Shown: positions 1 through 7,863, numbered from the stretch's first letter. The stretch is DNA of 9,387 nt from Holophaga sp. (GCA_031292735.1 JARLGP010000171.1:1-9387); one strand, 5' to 3'. The notes: generated from the letters alone by a model not told the origin. A program made the numbers and translations.

Positions 1-38
1 AAAAGGTCGGGCGATAGTGGCAATGCTTGTCCGCCCGA
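1..38 (-). terminator. Terminator-like hairpin downstream of rplW
   Basis: Transcribed leftward, a perfect 7-bp stem (7-13 with 32-38, TCGGGCG/CGCCCGA) with an 18-nt loop is followed by CC and TTTT at the window edge. It starts about 20 nt after the rplW stop. The loop is long and the T-tract is cut by the window end, so strength cannot be judged. In the classical S10 operon rplB begins within a few bases of rplW. Here at least 59 nt without a gene and a terminator-like element follow instead, so the unit may end here. Confidence 0.55.
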
Positions 39-59
39 ACGTGTGAGTGAACGTTTCGA

Positions 60-338
60 CTACTCGGCCTTGGGGGTCAGGGCGTCGATGAGTTCGATGT
101 AGGCTTTCTTTCCGACGCCGGTCGAGCCCATCCAGCGGCCCAGACGCTTGGCCTTGGACGGCATGCGGACGGTGCGGATCGACTTGACCTTGGCCTGGAG
201 CAGGAGCTCGGCGGCTTCCTTGATCTGATGCTTGGAAGCCCAGGTGGCCACTTCGAAAACCTGGATGTTGTTTTCCCGCAGGATCTGTCCCTTCTCGGTG
301 AGGAGGGGCTTGCGGATCACTTCAAAAATCTTGGTCAT
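60..338 (-). CDS. rplW: 50S ribosomal protein L23
   Basis: L23 binds 23S rRNA at the exit of the peptide tunnel, where trigger factor and SRP dock. The 92-residue product is close to the usual 93-100. The N-terminal IRKPLLTEKG (residues 8-17) is the family signature, and E15 aligns with the E. coli glutamate (E18) that anchors trigger factor. The basic segment around KAKRLGRWMG and the C-terminal KKAYIEL also fit. The ATG overlaps the rplD stop by four bases (ATGA) and has no good Shine-Dalgarno sequence at normal distance, so translation is probably coupled to rplD. It is the last gene of the rpsJ-rplC-rplD-rplW unit visible here; rplB does not follow directly. Confidence 0.97.
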   Translation of the reverse strand: MTKIFEVIRKPLLTEKGQILRENNIQVFEVATWASKHQIKEAAELLLQAKVKSIRTVRMPSKAKRLGRWMGSTGVGKKAYIELIDALTPKAE

Positions 339-970
339 GGCTTCACCACTTCCTGGAGGGCCAGGATCGCTTCCTTGGAGAAGACAACCTGGTCGTACTT
401 CAGAAGGTCATAGACATTGACACCCAGGCTCTCGGTGGTCCGCACCCGGGGATTGTTCCCGGCGGCCTTGACCGCGTTGTCGGAGTCCTCGGTGCCCACC
501 AGCAGGGCGGAACCCTGGATTCCAAGCTTGCCCAGGGTGGCGATCAGAGCCTTGGTCTTGTGGGTGTCCACGGCCCAGTTCTCCACCACCAGCAGCTGGC
601 CGGCAGCCAGCTTCACCGACAGCGCGTTGCGCAGGGCGGAGCGGCGGGCCCGCTTGGGGAAGGCGTAGTCGTAATTGCGCGGCTTGGGTCCGTGGACCGT
701 GCTGCCGCCCTTCCACAGCGCGGAACGGATGGAGCCGATCCGGGCGCGGCCGGTGCCCTTCTGCTTCCAGAGCTTGCGGCCGGAACCGGAGACTTCCCAC
801 TTGCTCTTGGTGCTGGCGGTGCCGGAGCGCCGCTTGGCCAGGTAGTGGCGGACCGCTTCCCAGATCAGATGCTTGTTGATGTCTTCAAGCTTGAAGACTT
901 CGGCCAGCAGGTCGACGGTGCCGACTTGGGCGTTGTCCAGGCTCAATACGGGTTGTTGAAAGAACGCCAT
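335..970 (-). CDS. rplD: 50S ribosomal protein L4
   Basis: L4 is an early 23S rRNA-binding protein whose long loop lines the peptide exit tunnel. In E. coli it also represses its own S10 operon. The product has 211 residues (family about 200-210). The tunnel loop lies around residues 45-105 and contains WKQKGTGRARIGS (about 69-80) and the WKGGSTVHGPKPRNY stretch. KGTGRAR is intact, so no macrolide-resistance change is visible there. The start is ATG with a perfect AGGAGG (977-982) six bases upstream, inside the 3' end of rplC. The gene starts one base after the rplC stop and overlaps rplW by four bases. Whether L4 controls this operon is not shown by the sequence; the rpsJ leader does not look like the E. 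coli one. Confidence 0.97.
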   Translation of the reverse strand: MAFFQQPVLSLDNAQVGTVDLLAEVFKLEDINKHLIWEAVRHYLAKRRSGTASTKSKWEVSGSGRKLWKQKGTGRARIGSIRSALWKGGSTVHGPKPRNYDYAFPKRARRSALRNALSVKLAAGQLLVVENWAVDTHKTKALIATLGKLGIQGSALLVGTEDSDNAVKAAGNNPRVRTTESLGVNVYDLLKYDQVVFSKEAILALQEVVKP

Positions 971-971
971 C

Positions 972-1598
972 TTACGCCTCCTGCTTGATCACGACGTAGC
1001 CACCCTTGGGGCCGGGGACGGCGCCCTTGATGAGCAGCAGGTTGTTCTCGGCGTCCACCTTGGCGATCTCGAGATTGCGCACGGTGACCTGCTCGTTACC
1101 CATCTGCCCACCCATGCGCATTCCGGGCCAGACCCGACTGGGATAGGAACTGCCGCCGATGGACCCGGGGGCCCGATGGAACATGGAACCGTGGGTGGCG
1201 CGCCCGCCCTTGAAGTGATGGCGCTTCATGACGCCGGCGAAGCCCTTGCCCTTGCTGATGCCGGTGACGTTGATCTTGGTCTTCTCTTCGAACTGCCCGG
1301 CCAGGATGCTGTCGCCTTCCTTGAGGGTGTCCGCGGCGTCGACCTTCAGTTCCCGCAGCACGCGGACCGGAGCCACGCCGTGCTTTTCACAATGGCCCTG
1401 TTCGGGCTTGGAGGCACGCTTGCCTCCCTGGGGGTCGACGAAGCCCACCTGCACAGCCTCATAGCCATCCCGGGCGGCGGTCTTGCGCATGACGATCACG
1501 CACGGACCGGCCTGGATGACCGTCACGGGGACGATTTGGCCCTTGTCGTTGAAGATCTGGGTCATGCCCAGCTTCTTTCCGATGATTCCCTTGGTCAT
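972..1598 (-). CDS. rplC: 50S ribosomal protein L3
   Basis: L3 is an early large-subunit assembly protein whose central extension reaches the peptidyl-transferase centre. The product has 208 residues, normal for bacteria. It begins [13 protein letters not shown] (residues 4-16), the usual L3 N-terminus, and carries [20 protein letters not shown] (129-148) and the [14 protein letters not shown] core. The stretch where E. coli L3 has its PrmB-methylated glutamine reads GGSSYPSRV here, without glutamine, as in many phyla that lack this modification. The ATG has a GGGGAG ribosome binding site (1604-1609) five bases upstream, in the 15-nt gap after rpsJ. Confidence 0.98.
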   Translation of the reverse strand: MTKGIIGKKLGMTQIFNDKGQIVPVTVIQAGPCVIVMRKTAARDGYEAVQVGFVDPQGGKRASKPEQGHCEKHGVAPVRVLRELKVDAADTLKEGDSILAGQFEEKTKINVTGISKGKGFAGVMKRHHFKGGRATHGSMFHRAPGSIGGSSYPSRVWPGMRMGGQMGNEQVTVRNLEIAKVDAENNLLLIKGAVPGPKGGYVVIKQEA

Positions 1599-1613
1599 TC
1601 TGTCTCCCCTCCC

Positions 1614-1940
1614 TTACCGGTTGCCCTGACGGCTGAACACCTTGATTTCCACGTCCACGCCAGCCGGAAGGTCCAGCCTCATGAGCGTGTCCACGGTGTT
1701 CTGGGTCGGGTTCAGGATGTCCAGGAGCCGCTTGTGGGTGCGGATCTCGAACTGGTCCCGGCTCTTCTTGTCCACGTGGGGAGAGCGGTTGACAGTGTAC
1801 TTCGACGTGCGGGTCGGAAGCGGAATGGGGCCGGCGACCTGAGCGCCCGTGCGCTTGGCGGTGTCCACGATCTCGCGGGTGGACTGGTCGAGCAGACGGT
1901 GGTCGAAGGCTCGCAGACGGATGCGAATGTTATCTTTCAT
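1614..1940 (-). CDS. rpsJ: 30S ribosomal protein S10
   Basis: S10 is a small-subunit head protein and, as NusE, a partner of NusB in antitermination. The chosen ATG at 1940 gives 108 residues beginning [20 protein letters not shown], the standard S10 start, and has GGAG (1946-1949) five bases upstream. The same frame stays open to an ATG at 2009, but that would add 23 residues absent from the family and read through the leader hairpins, so it is rejected. The family signatures GPIPLPT and [19 protein letters not shown] are present. It is the first gene of the S10 unit, preceded by a 286-nt leader rather than by tuf. Confidence 0.97.
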   Translation of the reverse strand: MKDNIRIRLRAFDHRLLDQSTREIVDTAKRTGAQVAGPIPLPTRTSKYTVNRSPHVDKKSRDQFEIRTHKRLLDILNPTQNTVDTLMRLDLPAGVDVEIKVFSRQGNR

Positions 1941-1944
1941 CTTC

Positions 1945-1994
1945 ACTCCATTGGGACGGTTGAACCGTCCATAGACGTGGGGCGTTGACCGCCC
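1945..1994 (-). promoter_or_regulatory. Tandem hairpins in the rpsJ leader, next to the ribosome binding site
   Basis: Read leftward, two hairpins stand in a row. The first is GGGCG/CGCCC with loop GTCAA (1980-1994). The second is GGACGGTT-C-AACCGTCC (1954-1970), a near-perfect 17-base dyad that can form 6-7 bp with a 3-5 nt loop. The second ends four bases before GGAG of rpsJ. Such placement could control translation initiation or protect the mRNA end. The stems are clear; the regulatory role is inferred. Confidence 0.5.
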
Positions 1995-2043
1995 TAGTTG
2001 AAAAAACATCCCAATTTACAGGGACAAGGTTAATCAGCATAAC

Positions 2044-2071
2044 AAAAGCCAGAGCGAACGCAATGGCTTTT
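2044..2071. terminator. Bidirectional intrinsic terminator or attenuator between fusA and rpsJ
   Basis: AAAAGCCA (2044-2051) pairs with TGGCTTTT (2064-2071), with a short inner GCG/CGC stem in the loop. On the plus strand it ends in seven Ts (2068-2074). On the minus strand, the coding direction here, it ends in CTTTTGTT. It lies about 155 nt past the fusA stop and about 105 nt before the rpsJ start, so it could end the fusA transcript or act as an attenuator in the S10 leader. Confidence 0.7.
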
Positions 2072-2091
2072 TTTCGGTTTTCAAGGCCCCA

Positions 2092-2210
2092 TCCAGGGAA
2101 ACCCCCTGGAATGGCTTTGTATTTAGAGGCCTCGATCCGGGGATCGATTGCGGACCTCACCCCTGGGCAGGGGCTGTGACGGCAGTGCCCACCCGGCCCC
2201 GCAGGGCCGG
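2092..2210 (-). other. Series of inverted repeats downstream of fusA
   Basis: Four dyads occupy the fusA-rpsJ gap before the terminator. They are a 7-bp stem with a CGCA loop (2193-2210, 17 nt past the fusA stop), CCCCT/AGGGG (2160-2173), a 16-base palindrome TCGATCCGGGGATCGA (2132-2147), and TCCAGGG/CCCTGGA with a 5-nt loop (2092-2110, extendable by three pairs across a bulge). None has a T-tract. They may stabilise the fusA mRNA end or form part of the S10 leader. A 76-codon frame crosses the region (2160 to 1930) but has no family likeness. Confidence 0.45.
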
Positions 2211-2226
2211 ATGGTCGAGCTTCAGC

Positions 2227-4335
<2,109 letters not shown>

Positions 4336-4391
4336 GGGGGCCTCCTTAAGAGTTCAGGATTCAAATATCAGAGAGAATTATCGACACGCCC

Positions 4392-4424
4392 AAAAACGGG
4401 GGCCGATCCGATATGATCGGCCCC
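4392..4424 (-). terminator. Intrinsic terminator between rpsG and fusA
   Basis: Read leftward, GGGGCCGATC (4424-4415) pairs perfectly with GATCGGCCCC (4408-4399) around a 6-nt loop, followed by CG and five Ts (4396-4392). This is a textbook rho-independent terminator on the minus strand; the plus strand has no T-tract after the stem. It starts 19 nt after the rpsG stop and ends over 50 nt before the fusA GTG. It should stop or attenuate read-through from rpsL-rpsG into fusA. Confidence 0.82.
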
Positions 4425-4443
4425 GCTTGTGAACGGACTGTTA

Positions 4444-4914
4444 CTACCAGCGGAAGTGGGCGAAGGCCTTGTTGGCCTCGGCCATCTTGTGCACGTCATC
4501 CTTCTTCTTCACGGAAGAACCGCGGAAGTTCATGGCGTCCAGGATCTCACCGGCCAGCTTGTCGCGCATGGTGCGCTCGCCGCGGCCGGCGGAGTACGTC
4601 TTGAGCCAGCGCATGGCCAGGGACTGGCGGCGGCTCTGGGGAACCTCCACAGGCACCTGGTAGGTGGCGCCGCCCACACGGCGGGACTTGACTTCCACCG
4701 AGGGCTTGATGTTGTTGATGGCTTTCTGGAAGGCCTCGATGGCCTCCTCGCCGGATTTCTGGGCGACGATCTCAAGGGCTCCGTAGAGGATGCGCTCGGC
4801 GGTGGACTTCTTGCCGCGCTCCATCAGCACGTTGATGAACTTGGTGATCGTGACGCTGTTGTAGACAGGATCCGGAAGAATATCGCGCTTGGTCGGGCTT
4901 GAACGACGGCTCAT
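4444..4914 (-). CDS. rpsG: 30S ribosomal protein S7
   Basis: S7 starts assembly of the 30S head and contacts E-site tRNA and mRNA. From the ATG at 4914 the product has 156 residues and begins [20 protein letters not shown], matching the family in length and start. An in-frame ATG further upstream (5025) would add 37 residues read inside rpsL and is rejected. [17 protein letters not shown] and the [14 protein letters not shown] segment are S7 signatures. The C-terminus ends KAFAHFRW. The rpsL stop codon TGA forms part of the ribosome binding site (TGAGGT, 4919-4924), leaving seven bases between the genes, which suggests coupled translation. A strong terminator follows. Confidence 0.98.
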   Translation of the reverse strand: MSRRSSPTKRDILPDPVYNSVTITKFINVLMERGKKSTAERILYGALEIVAQKSGEEAIEAFQKAINNIKPSVEVKSRRVGGATYQVPVEVPQSRRQSLAMRWLKTYSAGRGERTMRDKLAGEILDAMNFRGSSVKKKDDVHKMAEANKAFAHFRW

Positions 4915-4921
4915 GTCTACC

Positions 4922-5320
4922 TCACTTCTTCTTCGCGGCGACGGCACCGGCCTTGGGCCGCTTCGCGCCGTACTTGGAACGGGACTGGTTGCGGCCTGCC
5001 ACGCCGGTGGCGTCAAGGGTGCCACGGACGACGTGGTAGCGCACGCCCGGAAGATCCTTCACGCGGCCGCCGCGGATGAGCACGATGCTGTGCTCCTGCA
5101 GGTTGTGACCGACCCCTGGAATGTAGGTGGTGCATTCAATGCCGTTGGTGAGCCTGACACGGGCCACCTTGCGGAGCGCTGAATTGGGCTTCTTGGGGGT
5201 GGTGGTGAACACCCGGGTGCAGACCCCACGCTTCTGGGGGCAGGCGTCGAGCGCCGGGCTCTTGGTCTTGTTGATGAACGTGCTCCGCCCTTGGCGGATG
5301 AGCTGATTGATGGTTGGCAC
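4922..5320 (-). CDS. rpsL: 30S ribosomal protein S12
   Basis: S12 sits at the decoding centre and governs accuracy and streptomycin response. The 132-residue product starts [12 protein letters not shown] and carries [13 protein letters not shown] (39-51) and [13 protein letters not shown] (84-96). The positions where streptomycin-resistance changes occur (K43 and K88) are wild-type lysines, and D89, the residue methylthiolated by RimO in E. coli, is present. It is about eight residues longer than E. coli S12 through a basic tail, GAVAAKKK. The start is GTG at 5320, five bases after a perfect AGGAGG (5326-5331). An ATG directly abutting the Shine-Dalgarno (5325) is in another frame and too close. 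It is the first gene of the rpsL-rpsG unit. Confidence 0.98.
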   Translation of the reverse strand: MPTINQLIRQGRSTFINKTKSPALDACPQKRGVCTRVFTTTPKKPNSALRKVARVRLTNGIECTTYIPGVGHNLQEHSIVLIRGGRVKDLPGVRYHVVRGTLDATGVAGRNQSRSKYGAKRPKAGAVAAKKK

Positions 5321-5405
5321 ACCATCCTCCTATTTTGGGTCCGTCGCAGGACGGGCCGGCGCCCAAGAGGTCATGCATCCGGTGGAGATGACATCGAGCG
5401 AGATG

Positions 5406-5432
5406 ATCCCCGGGCACACAGAACCCGGGAAT
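5406..5432 (-). promoter_or_regulatory. Hairpin in the rpsL leader
   Basis: Read leftward, ATTCCCGGG pairs with CCCGGGGAT (one G-U pair) around a 9-nt loop, about 85 nt upstream of the rpsL GTG. No T-tract follows, so it is not a terminator. A weaker CCGTC/GACGG stem lies closer to the start codon (about 5342-5355). It could be part of a translational or mRNA-stability control element. Confidence 0.4.
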
Positions 5433-5437
5433 CTTAA

Positions 5438-5465
5438 AGGTTAGCAAAACGCCGTGGATTGTCTA
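5438..5465 (-). promoter_or_regulatory. Candidate sigma70-type promoter for rpsL-rpsG
   Basis: On the minus strand TAGACA (5465-5460) and TAACCT (5443-5438) are separated by 16 bases. They lie just past the fmdB-type stop codon and about 120 nt before the rpsL start, which leaves room for the leader. The match is moderate. Confidence 0.4.
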
Positions 5466-5483
5466 CAGCGATTTGCGCTCCGA

Positions 5484-5753
5484 TTATTTGGACGGGTGGC
5501 AGGCGCAGCCCCCAGCGCAAGCCGGGGCGGGGCTCTTGGCCGCGCTGGAGGTGCTCCGGCCGGGCGTTCCCTTGCCGTAGCCTTCGGCCATCCAGCCCCC
5601 TCCGGCCAGGGTGAAGGAGGTCAGCGACACCTCCCGGTGCATGGCATGGGCTTTCCCGCAGTGGGGACAGTCATGATCCTTGGGAGCGTCGAACCCCTCC
5701 AGCTTTTCTTCTTTTTCGTCGCAGGACTCACAGCGGTATTCGTACAACGGCAT
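5484..5753 (-). CDS. FmdB-family zinc-ribbon protein
   Basis: This 89-residue protein starts [12 protein letters not shown] and has two CxxC pairs, C8/C11 and C29/C32, spaced as in the FmdB/CxxC_CxxC_SSSS small zinc-ribbon family. It continues with [14 protein letters not shown] (47-60), matching the conserved F-x-L-x-G-x-GW-x(3)-Y segment. Members are called putative regulatory proteins but their biochemical role is unsettled. The low-complexity tail (about 61-78) leads to a second metal-binding-like cluster, C79, C83, C85, H86, absent from typical short members. AGAGGA (5758-5763) precedes the ATG by four bases. It lies upstream of rpsL in the same direction, with a candidate promoter between, and is divergent from the rfaE2-type gene. 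Confidence 0.85.
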   Translation of the reverse strand: MPLYEYRCESCDEKEEKLEGFDAPKDHDCPHCGKAHAMHREVSLTSFTLAGGGWMAEGYGKGTPGRSTSSAAKSPAPACAGGCACHPSK

Positions 5754-5789
5754 GGCATCCTCTTGTATTCCTCACGGCTTCGCCGCAAC

Positions 5790-5797
5790 TTTATAGT
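5790..5797. promoter_or_regulatory. Overlapping -10-like elements of a divergent promoter
   Basis: The region between the two divergent genes contains ACTTTATAGTTTA. On the plus strand TATAGT (5792-5797) could serve the rfaE2-type gene; on the minus strand TATAAA (5795-5790) could serve the fmdB-type gene. Neither has a strong -35 at the right distance. A small CGGC-TTC-GCCG hairpin (5775-5785) lies in the presumed fmdB leader. Confidence 0.35.
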
Positions 5798-5813
5798 TTA
5801 CTCCAGGATGCCC

Positions 5814-6305
5814 ATGACACCACTCGAACATTACTACCCCGATGCCCAGGCCTTCCTGCGGGCCCATCCGCGGCGCCCCGGCGTGCTGTGCTTCACCAAC
5901 GGCTGCTTCGACCTGCTGCATCCCGGCCACGTGCGGTACCTGGAAGAGGTGCGCGCCCTGGGCAACTTCCTGGTGGTGGGCCTGAACAGCGACGCCAGCG
6001 TGGCCCGGCTCAAGGGGTCCAGCCGCCCGCTCCAGGACGAGCAGGCCCGGGCCATGATCCTGCTGGGCCTGCGCAGCGTGGACGCGGTGGTGAAATTCGA
6101 ACAGGACACCCCGCTGGAACTGATCACGGCGCTGCAGCCGGACATCCTGGCCAAGGGCGGCGACTACACTCCGGAGACCGTGGTGGGCCGCGCCGTGGTG
6201 GAGGCCCGCGGCGGCCGGGTGGTGCTGGTGCCGTTCCTGCCCGGGCACAGCACCTCGGCCATCGTGGCGCGGATCCGGAGCGGCCGTGGGGTGCGCCCCG
6301 CCTGA
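5814..6305 (+). CDS. rfaE2: D-glycero-beta-D-manno-heptose 1-phosphate adenylyltransferase
   Basis: This enzyme of ADP-heptose synthesis transfers AMP from ATP to heptose 1-phosphate in the cytoplasm, supplying the LPS inner core. The 163-residue product is a single cytidylyltransferase-like domain, equal to the C-terminal half of the bifunctional HldE; no kinase half is attached. [13 protein letters not shown] (27-39) holds the HxGH nucleotidyl-transfer motif, followed by [15 protein letters not shown] (54-68) and [10 protein letters not shown] (109-118), all typical of RfaE2. I chose the ATG at 5814 because AGGA (5805-5808) is spaced for it. An in-frame ATG at 5808 would add two residues. 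The frame is open back to 5454, but that part is antisense to the fmdB-type gene. The other heptose-pathway genes are not in the window. Confidence 0.92.
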   Translation: MTPLEHYYPDAQAFLRAHPRRPGVLCFTNGCFDLLHPGHVRYLEEVRALGNFLVVGLNSDASVARLKGSSRPLQDEQARAMILLGLRSVDAVVKFEQDTPLELITALQPDILAKGGDYTPETVVGRAVVEARGGRVVLVPFLPGHSTSAIVARIRSGRGVRPA

Positions 6306-6311
6306 GCAGGT

Positions 6312-7445
6312 TCATTCGGCCAGGGCGAACACCACCTTCTCGTTGCGGAACCGTTCCTTGGCGAGGATCTTCACCGTGGCGGCGGTCCGGTCCGGGTTGA
6401 AGTCCAGGACGTAGTGCTTGTCCTTCTCCAGGGACCCCGGCACCACCTCCACCTTGCCGATCCGGTCCAGGCCCGCCTGGGCGGCGGTGAGGGTGATGCT
6501 GTCCTCCCTGCGCAGGTCGGCGGAACGGGTGAAGACCTGGTCATTCCAGTTGGCGCCGGCCCGGTCCCGGGCGAACACCGGGACCACGATGACGCCCTCC
6601 TGCTCCAGGGCCCTGCGCGCGCCCACCAGGTAGTGGACGGAGTTCAGGGTCGCCTTCTGGACCTCGTTGGCCGCGGCGAGGTCATCAACTTCCTTGGTCA
6701 TCCGGGCTTTCTCGATGCGGAGGACGTCGATCTCGGCGACGATCCGCTCCGCTTCGGCGGTGAGCTTGGCCACCTGTTCCTGGAGTTCCTGGCGCCTTTC
6801 ATTGGCCTGGTCGCGCTCCCCCTCCAGCGCGGCCTTCTGGTCCGCCTGGAGCCGGGTGGGCGTCATCTCCGCCCGGCCCTGGGCGACCCAGGTGCCGTAG
6901 ACGCCGTTGCCGTAGAAGTGGTAGACCTCGAACCCCGGGGCCATCCTGTCCAGGATCAGGACCCGGCTTACCATCTGCTTGGCCTGGGCCTCCGGCACCC
7001 CCTTGCCGCGGAGGAAATTCATCGCCATGCCGTAATGGCTGTCATTGGCCCCGGCGATCTGGGGCCTGGGCAGATCCGCCCGCAACTGGGCGATCCTCAC
7101 GTTCAGGGCCTTGATCTCCTGGTCCTTGTCCAGCACTTCCTGGAGCAGGGACTGGAAGGAGAAGTCCTTTTCCGCCTTGATCCTGGCCTCCAGTGCGGCT
7201 TTCTGCGGGTCGGTCAGCTGCAGGGTCGCGGGGTCGAGCACTTCATCGAGCTTGCCCTGGGTGAGATCGCGGCTCTCCACCGCCGCCGCCTGGTCGACCT
7301 TCCGGGTCAGCTGGTCCAGCTCAGCGGCCTTCTGGGTCAGGTCCTTGATCCTCTCCTTTCCCGTCGTTCGCCCGCAGGCCGGTGCCACCAGGAGCATGGC
7401 CACCGCCAGCAGGCATTGAAGCATTCCAGGGAGTTCTCGGTTCAT
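6312..7445 (-). CDS. Exported coiled-coil protein, probable lipoprotein, function unknown
   Basis: I do not recognise a named family. From the ATG at 7445, seven bases after a perfect GGAGGT (7453-7458), the product has 377 residues. Residues 1-24 form a signal peptide with a hydrophobic core (LLAVAMLLV) ending APAC. Cys24 could be lipidated, but the box is imperfect (Ala at -3, Pro at -2), so signal peptidase I cleavage is also possible. Charged, helix-prone segments follow (about 28-125). Next is a compact region with aromatic residues (about 135-195, including EVYHFYGNGVYGTW), then a long coiled coil (about 200-262). The C-terminal domain (about 265-377) starts LNSVHYLVGARRALEQEGVI and distantly recalls C-terminal parts of coiled-coil surface proteins in Bacteroidota; that likeness is from memory and weak. 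It converges on the rfaE2-type gene with 6 bp between stops. The frame continues upstream to 7559, but that start lacks the ribosome site and signal peptide. Confidence 0.85.
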   Translation of the reverse strand: MNRELPGMLQCLLAVAMLLVAPACGRTTGKERIKDLTQKAAELDQLTRKVDQAAAVESRDLTQGKLDEVLDPATLQLTDPQKAALEARIKAEKDFSFQSLLQEVLDKDQEIKALNVRIAQLRADLPRPQIAGANDSHYGMAMNFLRGKGVPEAQAKQMVSRVLILDRMAPGFEVYHFYGNGVYGTWVAQGRAEMTPTRLQADQKAALEGERDQANERRQELQEQVAKLTAEAERIVAEIDVLRIEKARMTKEVDDLAAANEVQKATLNSVHYLVGARRALEQEGVIVVPVFARDRAGANWNDQVFTRSADLRREDSITLTAAQAGLDRIGKVEVVPGSLEKDKHYVLDFNPDRTAATVKILAKERFRNEKVVFALAE

Positions 7446-7530
7446 GATCGTTACCTCCAAGGCGTTGGGTCGGTCGTGCATGCCAAGGTGTCCAGCCATC
7501 GCGAAACGAGGAAGGCCGAAAGGAGAGGTA

Positions 7531-7559
7531 AATATGTTTTCCCGGACCTCTCTGGGCAA
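7531..7559 (-). promoter_or_regulatory. Candidate sigma70-type promoter for the coiled-coil protein gene
   Basis: On the minus strand TTGCCC (7559-7554) and CATATT (7536-7531) are spaced by exactly 17 bases, each matching the consensus at four of six positions. They lie about 85 nt upstream of the start codon. Confidence 0.45.
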
Positions 7560-7567
7560 TACCTAGA

Positions 7568-7738
7568 ATGACTGACTTAATTTTTATGGTTTGTTTATTA
7601 CCCGCGGTTGGCCGTGCGGATCATTCAGATGAAACCGTGAGCGCCTTCATCCACGAGGCCCTGTTCACCACCGTGACCTGCGTCCAAGTCTCCACCGTCT
7701 GCGCTCCGGACGGGACGACCTCCAAGGCGGGAGGGTAA
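7568..7738 (+). CDS. Short ORF, possible small gene or gene remnant
   Basis: This 56-codon frame (ATG at 7568; alternatives ATG 7586 and GTG 7637) ends with TAA at 7736-7738. In its last 33 codons (7637-7735) 30 third positions are G or C, like the real genes here, while the first part is AT-rich and unbiased. No ribosome binding site fits any of the starts. The C-terminal segment holds two Cys about 8 residues apart (TCVQVSTVC) and ends DGTTSKAGG. I recognise no family. It may be the 3' remnant of a gene whose front was lost, or a small secreted peptide; a real intact gene is less likely. Confidence 0.3.
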   Translation: MTDLIFMVCLLPAVGRADHSDETVSAFIHEALFTTVTCVQVSTVCAPDGTTSKAGG

Positions 7739-7847
7739 AAGGAACTTGAAAATAGTTTCCGTTAGCCCGGAAGTGCATGGATGGTTTCTGCAGTTTCTAT
7801 ATAAATTTCATTTTGTTTATTTTATTTATTGAATTAAGACCACTTAT

Positions 7848-7863
7848 CGTGAAATAGATCACG
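7848..7863. promoter_or_regulatory. CRP-like operator dyad
   Basis: CGTGA-AATAGA-TCACG is a perfect 5+5 dyad whose GTGA-N6-TCAC core equals the half-sites of the CRP family. It lies next to the AT-rich stretch 7795-7835. On the minus strand TAAAAT (7824-7819) would place the dyad centre about 41-44 bases upstream of a start near 7812, the class II activator position. No gene start on that strand is near: the coiled-coil gene begins about 370 nt further on. Confidence 0.4.

Noticed and set aside
1941..2009. N-terminal extension of S10 from an ATG at 2009
   Set aside because: It would add 23 residues not found in S10 and translate the leader hairpins. The ATG at 1940 has a ribosome site and the canonical N-terminus.
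1930..2160. Minus-strand frame of 76 codons upstream of rpsJ with a hydrophobic stretch
   Set aside because: It runs through a clear terminator and several hairpins, overlaps the rpsJ start, and resembles no family. The hydrophobic stretch comes from the AT-rich leader.
4915..5025. N-terminal extension of S7 from an ATG at 5025
   Set aside because: The 37 extra residues are rpsL sequence read in another frame; the ATG at 4914 gives the family's standard 156 residues.
5059..5325. ATG at 5325 as an alternative start by the rpsL ribosome site
   Set aside because: It abuts the Shine-Dalgarno with no spacing, is out of frame with S12, and gives a product with no likeness to any family.
5454..5807. 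118-residue N-terminal extension of the rfaE2-type protein
   Set aside because: This part is antisense to the fmdB-type gene and is not part of the adenylyltransferase fold; the ribosome site fits the ATG at 5814.
7521..7565. Nine-codon plus-strand leader peptide with AGGAG before an ATG at 7533
   Set aside because: The ribosome-site likeness is good, but the peptide has no regulatory codon pattern, overlaps the minus-strand promoter and has no convincing gene after it.
6414..7571. 385-codon plus-strand frame opposite the coiled-coil gene
   Set aside because: It lacks a ribosome site and motifs. The minus-strand frame has a perfect ribosome site, a signal peptide and coiled-coil periodicity.
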